The position numbers were made by a program, and so were the translations under genes. This document shows, in pieces, positions 1 through 6,510 of a DNA stretch of 7,005 bases. The notes under the pieces are model-generated. The model saw nothing but the letters and a program-made list of their open reading frames with translations, ran no database searches and was not told where the DNA came from. The stretch's first letter is position 1. Each line of letters begins with the position of its first letter. This stretch comes from Chthoniobacter sp. (GTDB lineage Bacteria; Verrucomicrobiota; Verrucomicrobiia; Chthoniobacterales; Chthoniobacteraceae): positions 1 to 7,005 of the forward strand of contig JANXWQ010000623.1 of assembly GCA_025351065.1 (NCBI GenBank), read 5' to 3'.

Positions 1-1059
1 GCGCGCCAACCCTCGGCAGGCAAGGATGCCCGCCGCACTCCGACAGGCAGGATGCCTGTCCCACAACCTGCCGCCGCCCATCCCATCCTCGTCGATCACT
101 TCCTCGAAGACGCCACGGAGGTGGACGTGGACTGCATCAGCGATGGCGAGACCGTGGTCATCGGCGCCATCATGGAGCACATCGAGGAAGCCGGCATCCA
201 CAGCGGCGATAGCTCGTGCGTCATCCCGCCGTTTTCGCTCAGCGAAAAAGTGAAAGCGGAGATCACCGACGCCACGAAGAAAATGGCGCGCGCGCTGGAC
301 GTGCGCGGGCTGATGAACGTGCAGTTCGCCGTGCAGAACGAGACCGTCTATGTGCTCGAAGTGAACCCGCGCGCCTCGCGCACCGCGCCGTTTGTTTCCA
401 AGGCCATCGGCGTGGCGCTGCCGAAACTGGCGGCGAAAATCATGGTCGGGAAAACTTTGCGCGAGCTGGGTTTCACGCAGGAAATCGTGCCGCCGCATTT
501 CTCGGTGAAGGAGGCGGTGTTCCCGTTCATCCGCTTTCCCGGCATCGACATCGTGCTCGGGCCGGAGATGAAATCGACCGGCGAAGTCATGGGCATCGAC
601 GCGAACCTCGGCCTCGCTTTCGCCAAGGCGCAGATGGCCGCGCAGCCCGCGCTGCCGAAGGGCGGCAACATCTTCATCAGCGTCTCCGATGCGGAGAAAA
701 AGAAAGTCGCCGCCATTGCCCAGGGCTTTGTGGAGCTGGGTTTCACGGTCTTCGCCACCAGCGGCACCGCCGCCGCGCTCAAGGCCGCGAACGTTCCTTC
801 GACGAAACTTTTCAAACTCAACGAAGGCCGGCCCAACGCGCTCGACATGGTGAAAAACGGCGAGCTGGCGATGATCGTGAATACGCCCAGCGGCAAGGTC
901 GCCCGCGAGGACGAAATCAAAATCCGCAGCACCGCGACCGCCAACCGCATCCCCGTTTTCACCACCCTCCGCGGCGCGCGCGCCGCGCTCGAGGGCATCC
1001 GCGCGCTGCGCGAGCACGGGCTGAGCGTGAAGACGCTGCAGGAGTGGCACGAGGGGTAA
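1..1059 (+). CDS. carB: Carbamoyl-phosphate synthase large subunit, C-terminal part (5' truncated by window edge)
   Basis: CarB makes carbamoyl phosphate from bicarbonate, ammonia (from glutamine via CarA) and two ATP in the cytoplasm, feeding pyrimidine and arginine synthesis. The frame is open from base 1, so the ATG at 52 is not the true start; about 352 residues are visible of a protein usually near 1,070. From HPILVDHFLEDATEVDVD (about base 79) onward it matches the second ATP-grasp domain: MEHIEEAGIHSGDSSCV, then GLMNVQFAV, then the metal/ATP-binding EVNPRASRT with Asn at 364-366, then GPEMKSTGEVMG. From about base 661 to the stop it is the MGS-like allosteric domain, which binds UMP/ornithine-type effectors in the E. 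coli enzyme, with SGTAAAL and NEGRPNALDMVKNGE. The C-terminus is complete. The first 26 or so visible codons do not resemble CarB and coincide with two palindromes, suggesting an in-frame repeat insertion. The identification is very secure. Confidence 0.97.
   Translation, partial: ARQPSAGKDARRTPTGRMPVPQPAAAHPILVDHFLEDATEVDVDCISDGETVVIGAIMEHIEEAGIHSGDSSCVIPPFSLSEKVKAEITDATKKMARALDVRGLMNVQFAVQNETVYVLEVNPRASRTAPFVSKAIGVALPKLAAKIMVGKTLRELGFTQEIVPPHFSVKEAVFPFIRFPGIDIVLGPEMKSTGEVMGIDANLGLAFAKAQMAAQPALPKGGNIFISVSDAEKKKVAAIAQGFVELGFTVFATSGTAAALKAANVPSTKLFKLNEGRPNALDMVKNGELAMIVNTPSGKVAREDEIKIRSTATANRIPVFTTLRGARAALEGIRALREHGLSVKTLQEWHEG
15..34. repeat. Imperfect palindrome, first of two adjacent copies, inside carB
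   Basis: Arms GGCAGGCA (15-22) and TGCCCGCC (27-34) can pair with one mismatch around a four-base AGGA loop. It resembles the perfect palindrome at 42-60, with the shared core GGCA...GGATGCC, and both are followed by CCAC- or GCAC-like bases. It lies in the carB reading frame and contributes non-CarB residues. I infer a degenerate copy of the same REP-like element. Confidence 0.55.
42..60. repeat. Perfect REP-like palindrome inside carB
   Basis: GACAGGCA (42-49) and TGCCTGTC (53-60) are exact reverse complements around a GGA loop, followed by CCAC. From memory, palindromes of this GACAGGCAGGATGCCTGTC kind occur in many copies in some Verrucomicrobia and related genomes; this cannot be tested within the window. 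Here it is read through in the carB frame as roughly TGRMPVP, just upstream of the conserved HPILVDHF strand of the second ATP-grasp domain. Confidence 0.7.
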
Positions 1060-1075
1060 AAGCCGGGTTCGGGCC

Positions 1076-1091
1076 GTGACGTGATCGTCAC
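1076..1091. promoter_or_regulatory. Perfect inverted repeat downstream of carB, possible operator
   Basis: GTGACG (1076-1081) and CGTCAC (1086-1091) are exact reverse complements around TGAT. The repeat lies 17 bases after the carB stop and 57 bases before the next start. No T tract follows, so it is a poor terminator. Its size fits the site of a dimeric regulator controlling the small downstream gene, but no regulator is identified and the role is a guess. Confidence 0.3.
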
Positions 1092-1147
1092 AATGTTCAC
1101 CGACACGTAACGCACGGTTTTCGCGCGGCCGTGTTTAGATACCGGGT

Positions 1148-1471
1148 ATGAAAACCACAGATCACACATCTGCACGGATCAACGCACCGAAATCACCCAC
1201 GGCCCGCTGGTATCGCGTGTTGTCAGTTCTGACCGCAGTCCTCGCCCTCGGCGCAGCCGCTTGGCTGGCACTCGGCAACTTCGGCCTCGAAGGCTTCGTG
1301 GAAGCCTTCACCAAGCACGCTTCGCCCGTGCTGAACGTGCTGGCCGCGCTGTCTGTGGCCGCCGTCATCGCGGAAGGTGTGCGCACCTCGCCCGGCCTGC
1401 GGCGCAAGCAGGCGCGCTCCCTGCGCGTGACCCAGCGGCTGCAGCCCGGCTCGCGTACGGCGCGGGCCTGA
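1148..1471 (+). CDS. Small hypothetical membrane protein with two predicted TM segments
   Basis: I do not recognise this 107-residue protein. The N-terminal 20 or so residues are polar and basic. A hydrophobic stretch follows at about residues 21-43 (WYRVLSVLTAVLALGAAAWL region), then a short loop with Phe, Glu and Lys, then a second hydrophobic stretch at about 59-78. The tail from about residue 79 is rich in Arg, Lys and Gln (TSPGLRRKQARSLRVTQRL). This pattern suggests a two-helix inner-membrane hairpin with both ends in the cytoplasm. There is no signal-peptide cleavage site and no Shine-Dalgarno sequence before the ATG. It has its own upstream spacer with an inverted repeat and is followed within 45 bases by an intrinsic terminator, so it may be a single-gene transcript. 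A 145-codon antisense frame covers it but has no recognisable features, and the terminator orientation favours the + strand gene. Confidence 0.6.
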   Translation: MKTTDHTSARINAPKSPTARWYRVLSVLTAVLALGAAAWLALGNFGLEGFVEAFTKHASPVLNVLAALSVAAVIAEGVRTSPGLRRKQARSLRVTQRLQPGSRTARA

Positions 1472-1512
1472 GCGTCCGGCAGAAAAAAAATCCACCTCCG
1501 AGTGGCCGACGG

Positions 1513-1538
1513 CCCGCCGAGCGGCGCGGGTTTTTTTT
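1513..1538 (+). terminator. Rho-independent terminator after the small membrane protein gene
   Basis: CCCGC (1513-1517) pairs with GCGGG (1526-1530) and is followed directly by eight T (1531-1538). A run of eight A at 1483-1490 can pair with the T run, with another small hairpin (GGCC-GAC-GGCC, 1504-1514) between them, so the structure could also act on the - strand. It sits 42 bases after the stop at 1471 and separates that gene from the ThuA-like gene. Confidence 0.75.
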
Positions 1539-1604
1539 GTCTGGAGGGAAAGGCTAAGTTTTTCGCTTTCGCCGCGGTCAGCGTTCCGTCATCACTCACC
1601 CACT

Positions 1605-2615
1605 ATGAAACTCCTCCCCGCCCTCGCCCTGGCCGCCGCGTTCACTTTCACCCCGCCCGTCCGCGCCGCCGATGGCGTGACCTACGAGGCCAAGGCCGGG
1701 CCGGGCAAAGGCAAGCACATCGTCCTGCTCGCGGGCGACGAGGAATACCGCAGCGAGGAGGCGCTGCCGCAGCTCGCGAAAATCCTGAGCCAGCGGCACG
1801 GCTTCAAATGCACGGTGCTTTTTTCCATCAACAAAACGACCGGCGAGATCGACCCGAACACGGGCGACAACGAGCCGGGAATCGAGGCGCTGGATTCCGC
1901 GGATCTGTGCATCACCTCGCTGCGCTTCCGCCACTGGCCGGACGAGCAGATGAAGCATTTCACCGACTTCCTCGCGGCCGGGAAGCCGTTCATCGGCCTG
2001 CGCACGAGCACGCATGCCTTTAACGACTTGAAAGGGGATTACGCAAAATTCAATTGGGGCAACGCCGGCGGATTCGGCAAGGCCGTGTTTGGCGAGACGT
2101 GGGTGAGCCACTGGGGTTCGCACAAAAGGGAAGCGACCAGGGGAATCATCGAGGAGTCGGCGAAAAACGATCCGCTGCTGCACGGGGTGACGGATATTTT
2201 TGTGACCACCGATGTCTATGAAGCCAACCCGCCCGCCGATGCGAAAATCCTCGTCCGTGGCCAGGTGGTGAAAGGCATGACGGCGGACACCGAGCCGGCG
2301 GATTACAAAAAAAAACGCAGCGGCGGCAAGGAGGAGCAGGGCGTGAATGACCCCATGATGCCGGTCGTATGGACGCGCATTTACAACGGCGAAAACGGCA
2401 AGGGCAACAAGGTGCTCTGCACCACGATGGGCGCAGCGAGCGACCTGCCGAACGAAGGGCTGCGCCGCCTGCTCGTGAACGGCGCCTACTGGGCCACCGG
2501 CCTCGAAGTGCCGGCGAAGGCGGACGTGACCGTGGTCGGCGATTTTCAGCCGTCGATGTACGGCTTCGGCGGTTTCATCAAAGGCGTGAAGCCCGAGGCG
2601 CACGCGCTGAAATAG
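1605..2615 (+). CDS. Secreted ThuA-like domain protein
   Basis: This 336-residue protein has a Sec-type signal peptide: MK start, hydrophobic residues 3-15, and a likely cleavage after VRA (residue 21). The mature part follows the ThuA-like, glutamine-amidotransferase-like fold. It begins with KHIVLLAGDEEYRSEEALPQL (about 37-57), then DSADLCITSLRFRHWPDEQMKHF (98-119) and AGKPFIGLRTSTHAF with His137 in the place of the conserved RTxxHAF element. WGNAGGFGKAVFGETWVSHWG (151-171) and the C-terminal PVVWTR and RRLLVNGAYWATGL complete the domain. The family is named after rhizobial ThuA (trehalose utilisation); in PVC bacteria secreted versions are frequent and their substrates are generally unknown, so a sugar-related role is inference. 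The start is set by the signal peptide; no Shine-Dalgarno sequence precedes it. The gene follows a terminator, so it needs its own promoter. An A9 run at 2307-2315 encodes KKK in a lysine-rich loop. Confidence 0.88.
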   Translation: MKLLPALALAAAFTFTPPVRAADGVTYEAKAGPGKGKHIVLLAGDEEYRSEEALPQLAKILSQRHGFKCTVLFSINKTTGEIDPNTGDNEPGIEALDSADLCITSLRFRHWPDEQMKHFTDFLAAGKPFIGLRTSTHAFNDLKGDYAKFNWGNAGGFGKAVFGETWVSHWGSHKREATRGIIEESAKNDPLLHGVTDIFVTTDVYEANPPADAKILVRGQVVKGMTADTEPADYKKKRSGGKEEQGVNDPMMPVVWTRIYNGENGKGNKVLCTTMGAASDLPNEGLRRLLVNGAYWATGLEVPAKADVTVVGDFQPSMYGFGGFIKGVKPEAHALK

Positions 2616-2643
2616 CGGCGCGTCCGGCGTGGTTTTCGGGCAA

Positions 2644-2673
2644 GGCGCGCGCATTTTCACCCGGCGCCGTTTT
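2644..2673 (+). terminator. Weak candidate terminator after the ThuA-like gene
   Basis: GGCGC (2644-2648) can pair with GCGCC (2664-2668), followed after one G by TTTT. The loop is long (15 bases) and the T run is short, so this is only a possible weak intrinsic terminator between the ThuA-like and rhomboid genes. Confidence 0.22.
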
Positions 2674-2716
2674 CCGATTTTACAACCCCAAACCCGTGGC
2701 CTAATTTTCGCCCGCC

Positions 2717-3559
2717 ATGCGCCCTCCACGCCGCCAAATCCAGCCGTTCATCCGGCGTTGGGCGGCGGGGCGTCCCTCGGTCACCGCGCTGCTCATCGCG
2801 CTGAGCGTGGGGGCCTACGCGGCGCAGATGATCGCGGAACTTTTCCTCGGCGACGCTCGGTTTTTCCATCGCTGGCTGGCTCTCGACAGCGCGGGCATCG
2901 CCAGCGCGGAATACTGGAAATTCCTGACCTTCCCGCTGCTCCACGACGACCCGCTGCATCTGCTTGGCAACATGCTGCTGCTCTTCTTCGCCGGACGCGA
3001 AGTTGAGCCCATCGTCGGGCGGCGGCACTTTCTCGCCCTCTTTTTCGGCGGCACGCTGCTCGGCGGCGTGGCCCACTGGCTGGTCATGCCGGGGGAGCAA
3101 CTCACTGGCGTGACCGCGGGCGTGATGGCGGTGTTCGTGGCTTTCACCACGATCCTGCCCGAACTCGAAATCGTGGTGCATCTCTTCTTCGTGCTGCCGC
3201 TGCGGCTGCGCGCAAAATATCTCGCCCTCGCCCTGCTCGGCGTGAGCGCGGTCTGCTGGCTGACGCAGACCGCGCCGCAAATCGGCCCCGCCGGCATGGT
3301 CGTCGCGGGCGGCTTCGCGTGGGCCTACGTGAAGCAGCTCGGCTTCGGCAACCCGCTCGCCATCCAGCGCTACATCTTCGCGAAACGGCAGCGCGTCACG
3401 CGCCTCGAGCGCATGAGCCCGGAGCAGTTCATCCGCGCGGAGATCGATCCGATTTTGGAAAAAATCTCAGCGCACGGCCTCGGCAGCCTCAGCCGCGCGG
3501 AGCGGAAAATCCTAGCGCAAGGCCGCGAAAAAATCGCCAGCCGCCCGGCGCGGAAGTAA
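2717..3559 (+). CDS. Rhomboid-family membrane protein, probably catalytically inactive
   Basis: This 280-residue inner-membrane protein has the rhomboid layout: a basic N-terminus, TM1 at about 20-40, then FLTFPLLHDDPLHLLGNMLLLFFAG (69-93) carrying the HxxxN pair His81/Asn85. GREVEPIVGRRHFLALFFGGTLLGG (93-117) matches the usual loop and TM3 pattern. Active rhomboids use a Ser in GxSG and a His in the last TM helix. Here the expected GxSG site reads GVTAG (131-135), with Thr or Ala where Ser belongs. The last TM (about 186-204, QIGPAGMVVAGGFAWAY) has no His at all. I infer a pseudoprotease. The cytosolic tail EIDPILEKISAHGLGSLSRAERKIL (242-266) matches a short tail common on bacterial rhomboids. 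No Shine-Dalgarno sequence precedes the ATG. The fold is confident; loss of activity is an inference from the missing residues. Confidence 0.88.
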   Translation: MRPPRRQIQPFIRRWAAGRPSVTALLIALSVGAYAAQMIAELFLGDARFFHRWLALDSAGIASAEYWKFLTFPLLHDDPLHLLGNMLLLFFAGREVEPIVGRRHFLALFFGGTLLGGVAHWLVMPGEQLTGVTAGVMAVFVAFTTILPELEIVVHLFFVLPLRLRAKYLALALLGVSAVCWLTQTAPQIGPAGMVVAGGFAWAYVKQLGFGNPLAIQRYIFAKRQRVTRLERMSPEQFIRAEIDPILEKISAHGLGSLSRAERKILAQGREKIASRPARK

Positions 3560-3674
3560 GGCGGCAGGCCGTTCGGCGGCTGGCCGGGGCGAAAAAAGGA
3601 CGCCGTTATTCTGCGCGCAGCCATTGGTTCCGTCTGCCCAAACCGTCCCCTGCGGCGACGCCTTGGAAAACCCG

Positions 3675-3702
3675 TTGTGAGCGGCGCGGGTTTGCGTAGT
3701 CT
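3675..3702 (+). promoter_or_regulatory. Candidate sigma-70-type promoter for rapA
   Basis: TTGTGA (3675-3680) and TAGTCT (3697-3702) are separated by 16 bases. They match the consensus hexamers at 4/6 and 3/6. Transcription would start near 3709, leaving a leader of only about 11 bases before the ATG at 3720, which fits the lack of a Shine-Dalgarno sequence there. Confidence 0.33.
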
Positions 3703-3719
3703 CCACGCCCTTTTTCCAC

Positions 3720-6446
3720 ATGACGAACCAACCTTTGCCCGGACAACGATGGGTCAGCGACAGCGAGCCGGAGCTTGGGCTCGGGATCATTCTCAAGGCG
3801 GAGTTTGGCCGCGTCGAAGTGTTGTTTCCGGCGGCGAGTGAGCGGCGGCAGTACGCGCTGAAATCCGCGCCGCTGCGGCGGGTGGAGTTCAAGGTGGGCG
3901 ACCGGATCAAGCTGCATGACGGGCGGCAGGTCGTGGTGGAAACGGTGGAGCCGCGCGCGGGAATGCTGATCTATGGCGGTGGCGGGCTGGAGATCACGGA
4001 GGCGGAGCTTTCGGACAAGATCAGCTTTTCCAAACCGGAGGACCGGCTGCTCGGCGGGCAGGTGGATGATTTGGCGGCGTTCGATCTGCGCGTGGAGGCG
4101 CTGCGGCGGCGCTGCGAAAATCGGCAATCGCCGGTGCGTGGCTTTGTCGGCGGGCGCGTGTCGCTGATTCCGCATCAGATGTTCATCGCGGGCGAAGTCA
4201 CTGCGCGCCTCGCGCCGCGGGTGCTGCTGGCGGATGAGGTCGGGCTCGGCAAGACGATCGAGGCGGGGCTGATTTTGCACCGGCTGCATCTCACCGGACG
4301 GGCCGAGCGTGTGCTGATCCTGGTGCCGGAGCCGCTGATTCACCAGTGGTTCGTGGAGCTGCTGCGACGGTTCAATCTGTTGTTCAGCATCTTCGACGAG
4401 GAGCGCTGCGCGGCGATTGAGAAGCTGGATGCGGAGGAGAATCCGTTCCTCGACAGCCAGCTCGTGCTTTGCAGCGTGGAACTGCTGGCGCAAAACCTCG
4501 GGCGCGCGGCGCAGGTGCTGGCGGCGGGGTGGGACTTGCTGGTGGTGGATGAGGCGCATCATCTGGAATGGAGCGCCGCCGAGCCGAGCCCGCAGTATCA
4601 GCTCGTGGCCGCGCTGGCGGCGGCCACGCCGGGCCTGCTGCTGCTCACGGCGACGCCGCAGCAGCTCGGCGTGGAAGGACATTTCGCCCGGCTGCGGCTG
4701 CTCGATCCCGACCGCTACGCCGACCTCGCGGAGTTTTTGCGCGAAGCGGAGCACTACGAGGAGGTGGCGAAAGCGGTGGATCGTCTGCTCGCGGGCAAGC
4801 CGCTGAGCAAGGCGGAGTCGGCTCTTTTCGCCGCGAAGTCCCCGCGCATCCGCGCACGCTGCGAGGCGCTGACGGCGGGCGATGCTGGGGCGCGGGAAAG
4901 TCTCGTCGCCGATCTGCTCGACGCTTTCGGCACGGGACGCGTGATGTTTCGCAACACGCGCGCCGCGCTGTCCGGTTTTCCGCAAAGACGTGCGCTGCTC
5001 GTGCCACTCGCCGGCGCGGAGGGGGAGGCGAAAACGAAGTGGCTGGTGGAGCTGTTGAAAAAGCTGGGCGAGGAAAAAGTCCTGCTCATCTGCAAAACGC
5101 GGGTGCTCGCGGAGCAAGTCAGCGCGGGCCTCCAGCGGCAGCTCAATGTGAAGTGCGCGGTCTTTCACGAGGGGCTCTCGCTGCTCCAGCGGGATCGCCA
5201 CGCGGCGTATTTTTCGGAGGCGGACGGGGCGCGGATTCTCATCTGCTCGGAGATCGGGAGCGAGGGGCGGAACTTTCAATTCGCGCATCATCTTGTGCTT
5301 TTTGATCTGCCGGAAAACCCGGAACTCGTGGAGCAGCGCATCGGGCGGCTCGACCGCATTGGCCAAACGGCGCTCATTCAAATCCATGTGCCCTACCTCA
5401 CCGGGAGCGCCTCCGAAGTGCTGGCGCGTTGGTACCACGAAGGGCTGAACGCGTTTGAAAAAAACCTGCACGGCGCAGCCGAGATCGCCGGCACGCTCGG
5501 CGCGGAACTGACGCGGCTGATGCAGAGTTTCGACGCGCGCAAACTGACGGCGTTTCTCGAAAAGACGCGCGAATGCCGCGCGGGCGTCGCGCGGAAACTC
5601 GAGCGCGGGCACGACCGGCTGCTCGAACTGAACTCGTGCCGCGCGGAAAAAGCCGCCGTCGCGCTCGACGGCATCCGCGCGCTGGATGGCGACGGCGAGA
5701 CCGAGGATTTTGCGCTCCGGCTTTTCGAGCAGCTCGGCATGCACATCGAGGAGCTGGGCAGCCGCACGTATCTTTTCCGGCCCGATGCGCTGCGCACCGA
5801 CGCGCTGCCGTCGCTCCCCGCGGAAGGCCAGTCCATGACCTTTGACCGCACGCGCGCGCTCAGCCGCGAAGACCTGGGTTTTCTCACCTGGGATCATCCG
5901 CTCATCCGTGGCGCGCTCGACGGGCTGCTTGGCAGCGAAGCGGGCAACACGGCCTTCGGTGCGTGGCGCGATGGCGGTCGCGAAACGATCCTGCTGGAGG
6001 CGTGCTTCGTCGCCGAATGTGTCGCGCCGGTCGCGCTGCACGCGGACCGCTTTTTGCCGATGACGCCGGTGCGCGTCGTGGTTGATCACACCTGCGCGGA
6101 CATGAGCGACGATGCGGAGGTCGCAGCCGCGAAGTTGGAGAAAGGTGATGTTTTCAAGCTGCTCGATCGCGGCGCGGTAAAAAAGAAGCTGCTCCCGGCG
6201 ATGCTGGAAAAGGCCCGGCAGGTCGCTGCCGAGCGGCTCGAAAAAGTCGTGGCGGCGGCAGTGGAAAAGATGAGCGGCCAGCTCAGCCACGAGGTGCAGC
6301 GCCTGCGCGATCTCGCGGAAATCAACGACCACGTCCGGCCCGCGGAAATCGCGGCGACAGTGCAGCAGCAGACCGATTTGCTCACCGCGCTCGCGTCCGC
6401 GCATCTCCGGCTGGATGCGGTGCGGCTGATCCTGCGGATGCCATAA
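3720..6446 (+). CDS. rapA: RNA polymerase-associated SNF2-family ATPase RapA
   Basis: RapA is a Swi2/Snf2 ATPase that binds RNA polymerase and recycles stalled post-termination complexes. This 908-residue protein aligns with E. coli RapA (968 residues) from the N-terminal GQRWVSDSEPELGLG to the C-terminal LRLDAVRLIL. Residues 1 to about 105 match the N-terminal Tudor-like region. Lobe 1 carries SLIPHQMFIA, the Walker A motif DEVGLGKT (172-179, Lys178), DEAHH (277-281) and TATPQQLG (310-317). Lobe 2 carries CSEIGSEGRNFQF (509-521) and the arginine-finger motif QRIGRLDRIGQ (539-549). The C-terminal part has GHDRLLELNSC, FLTWDHPLIRGALD and DRFLPMTPVRV, all RapA-specific. All ATPase motifs are intact. 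The segment between the lobes (about 418-450) is some 40 residues shorter than I recall for E. coli. No Shine-Dalgarno sequence precedes the ATG. A 985-codon open frame on the opposite strand is a by-product of high GC. Confidence 0.96.
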   Translation: MTNQPLPGQRWVSDSEPELGLGIILKAEFGRVEVLFPAASERRQYALKSAPLRRVEFKVGDRIKLHDGRQVVVETVEPRAGMLIYGGGGLEITEAELSDKISFSKPEDRLLGGQVDDLAAFDLRVEALRRRCENRQSPVRGFVGGRVSLIPHQMFIAGEVTARLAPRVLLADEVGLGKTIEAGLILHRLHLTGRAERVLILVPEPLIHQWFVELLRRFNLLFSIFDEERCAAIEKLDAEENPFLDSQLVLCSVELLAQNLGRAAQVLAAGWDLLVVDEAHHLEWSAAEPSPQYQLVAALAAATPGLLLLTATPQQLGVEGHFARLRLLDPDRYADLAEFLREAEHYEEVAKAVDRLLAGKPLSKAESALFAAKSPRIRARCEALTAGDAGARESLVADLLDAFGTGRVMFRNTRAALSGFPQRRALLVPLAGAEGEAKTKWLVELLKKLGEEKVLLICKTRVLAEQVSAGLQRQLNVKCAVFHEGLSLLQRDRHAAYFSEADGARILICSEIGSEGRNFQFAHHLVLFDLPENPELVEQRIGRLDRIGQTALIQIHVPYLTGSASEVLARWYHEGLNAFEKNLHGAAEIAGTLGAELTRLMQSFDARKLTAFLEKTRECRAGVARKLERGHDRLLELNSCRAEKAAVALDGIRALDGDGETEDFALRLFEQLGMHIEELGSRTYLFRPDALRTDALPSLPAEGQSMTFDRTRALSREDLGFLTWDHPLIRGALDGLLGSEAGNTAFGAWRDGGRETILLEACFVAECVAPVALHADRFLPMTPVRVVVDHTCADMSDDAEVAAAKLEKGDVFKLLDRGAVKKKLLPAMLEKARQVAAERLEKVVAAAVEKMSGQLSHEVQRLRDLAEINDHVRPAEIAATVQQQTDLLTALASAHLRLDAVRLILRMP

Positions 6447-6460
6447 AGGACTCATCAGCA

Positions 6461-6482
6461 CTCCGAGGAGCGCGTCGGCGCT
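6461..6482. repeat. Two small back-to-back palindromes between rapA and the transaldolase gene
   Basis: CTCC-GA-GGAG (6461-6470) is followed at once by AGCGC-GTCG-GCGCT (6469-6482), sharing two bases. Each has perfect arms. No T tract follows, so a standard intrinsic terminator is not supported. It could be a weak RNA structure after rapA or in the leader of the next gene; the role is unknown. Confidence 0.3.
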
Positions 6483-6510
6483 GGCATGCGAATAGCTAAA
6501 CTGGAGCGGC

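Noticed and set aside
52..54. ATG at 52 as the start of a shorter carB product
   Set aside because: The frame is open to the window edge, the ATG lies within the palindrome, and a start here would drop most of CarB.
971..986. Perfect 16-base palindrome GCGGCGCGCGCGCCGC
   Set aside because: It lies within the carB coding sequence over Arg/Gly/Ala codons in the allosteric domain and is explained by GC-rich codon choice.
216..1079. An alternative + strand frame of 287 codons within carB
   Set aside because: Its product is rich in Arg, Ala and His with no domain, and the carB frame at the same place is strongly conserved.
1136..1141. TAGATA as a -10 box for a leaderless transcript of the small membrane protein
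   Set aside because: The position would put transcription start at the ATG, but no acceptable -35 hexamer lies 16-18 bases upstream.
1596..2729. A 377-codon open frame on the - strand over the ThuA-like gene
   Set aside because: It has no recognisable motif and is the antisense shadow of a gene with a signal peptide and clear ThuA-like conservation.
3560..3610. GC-rich stretch followed by AAAAAA after the rhomboid gene as a terminator
   Set aside because: The run is A and not T on the coding strand, and no stable stem immediately precedes a T tract on either strand.
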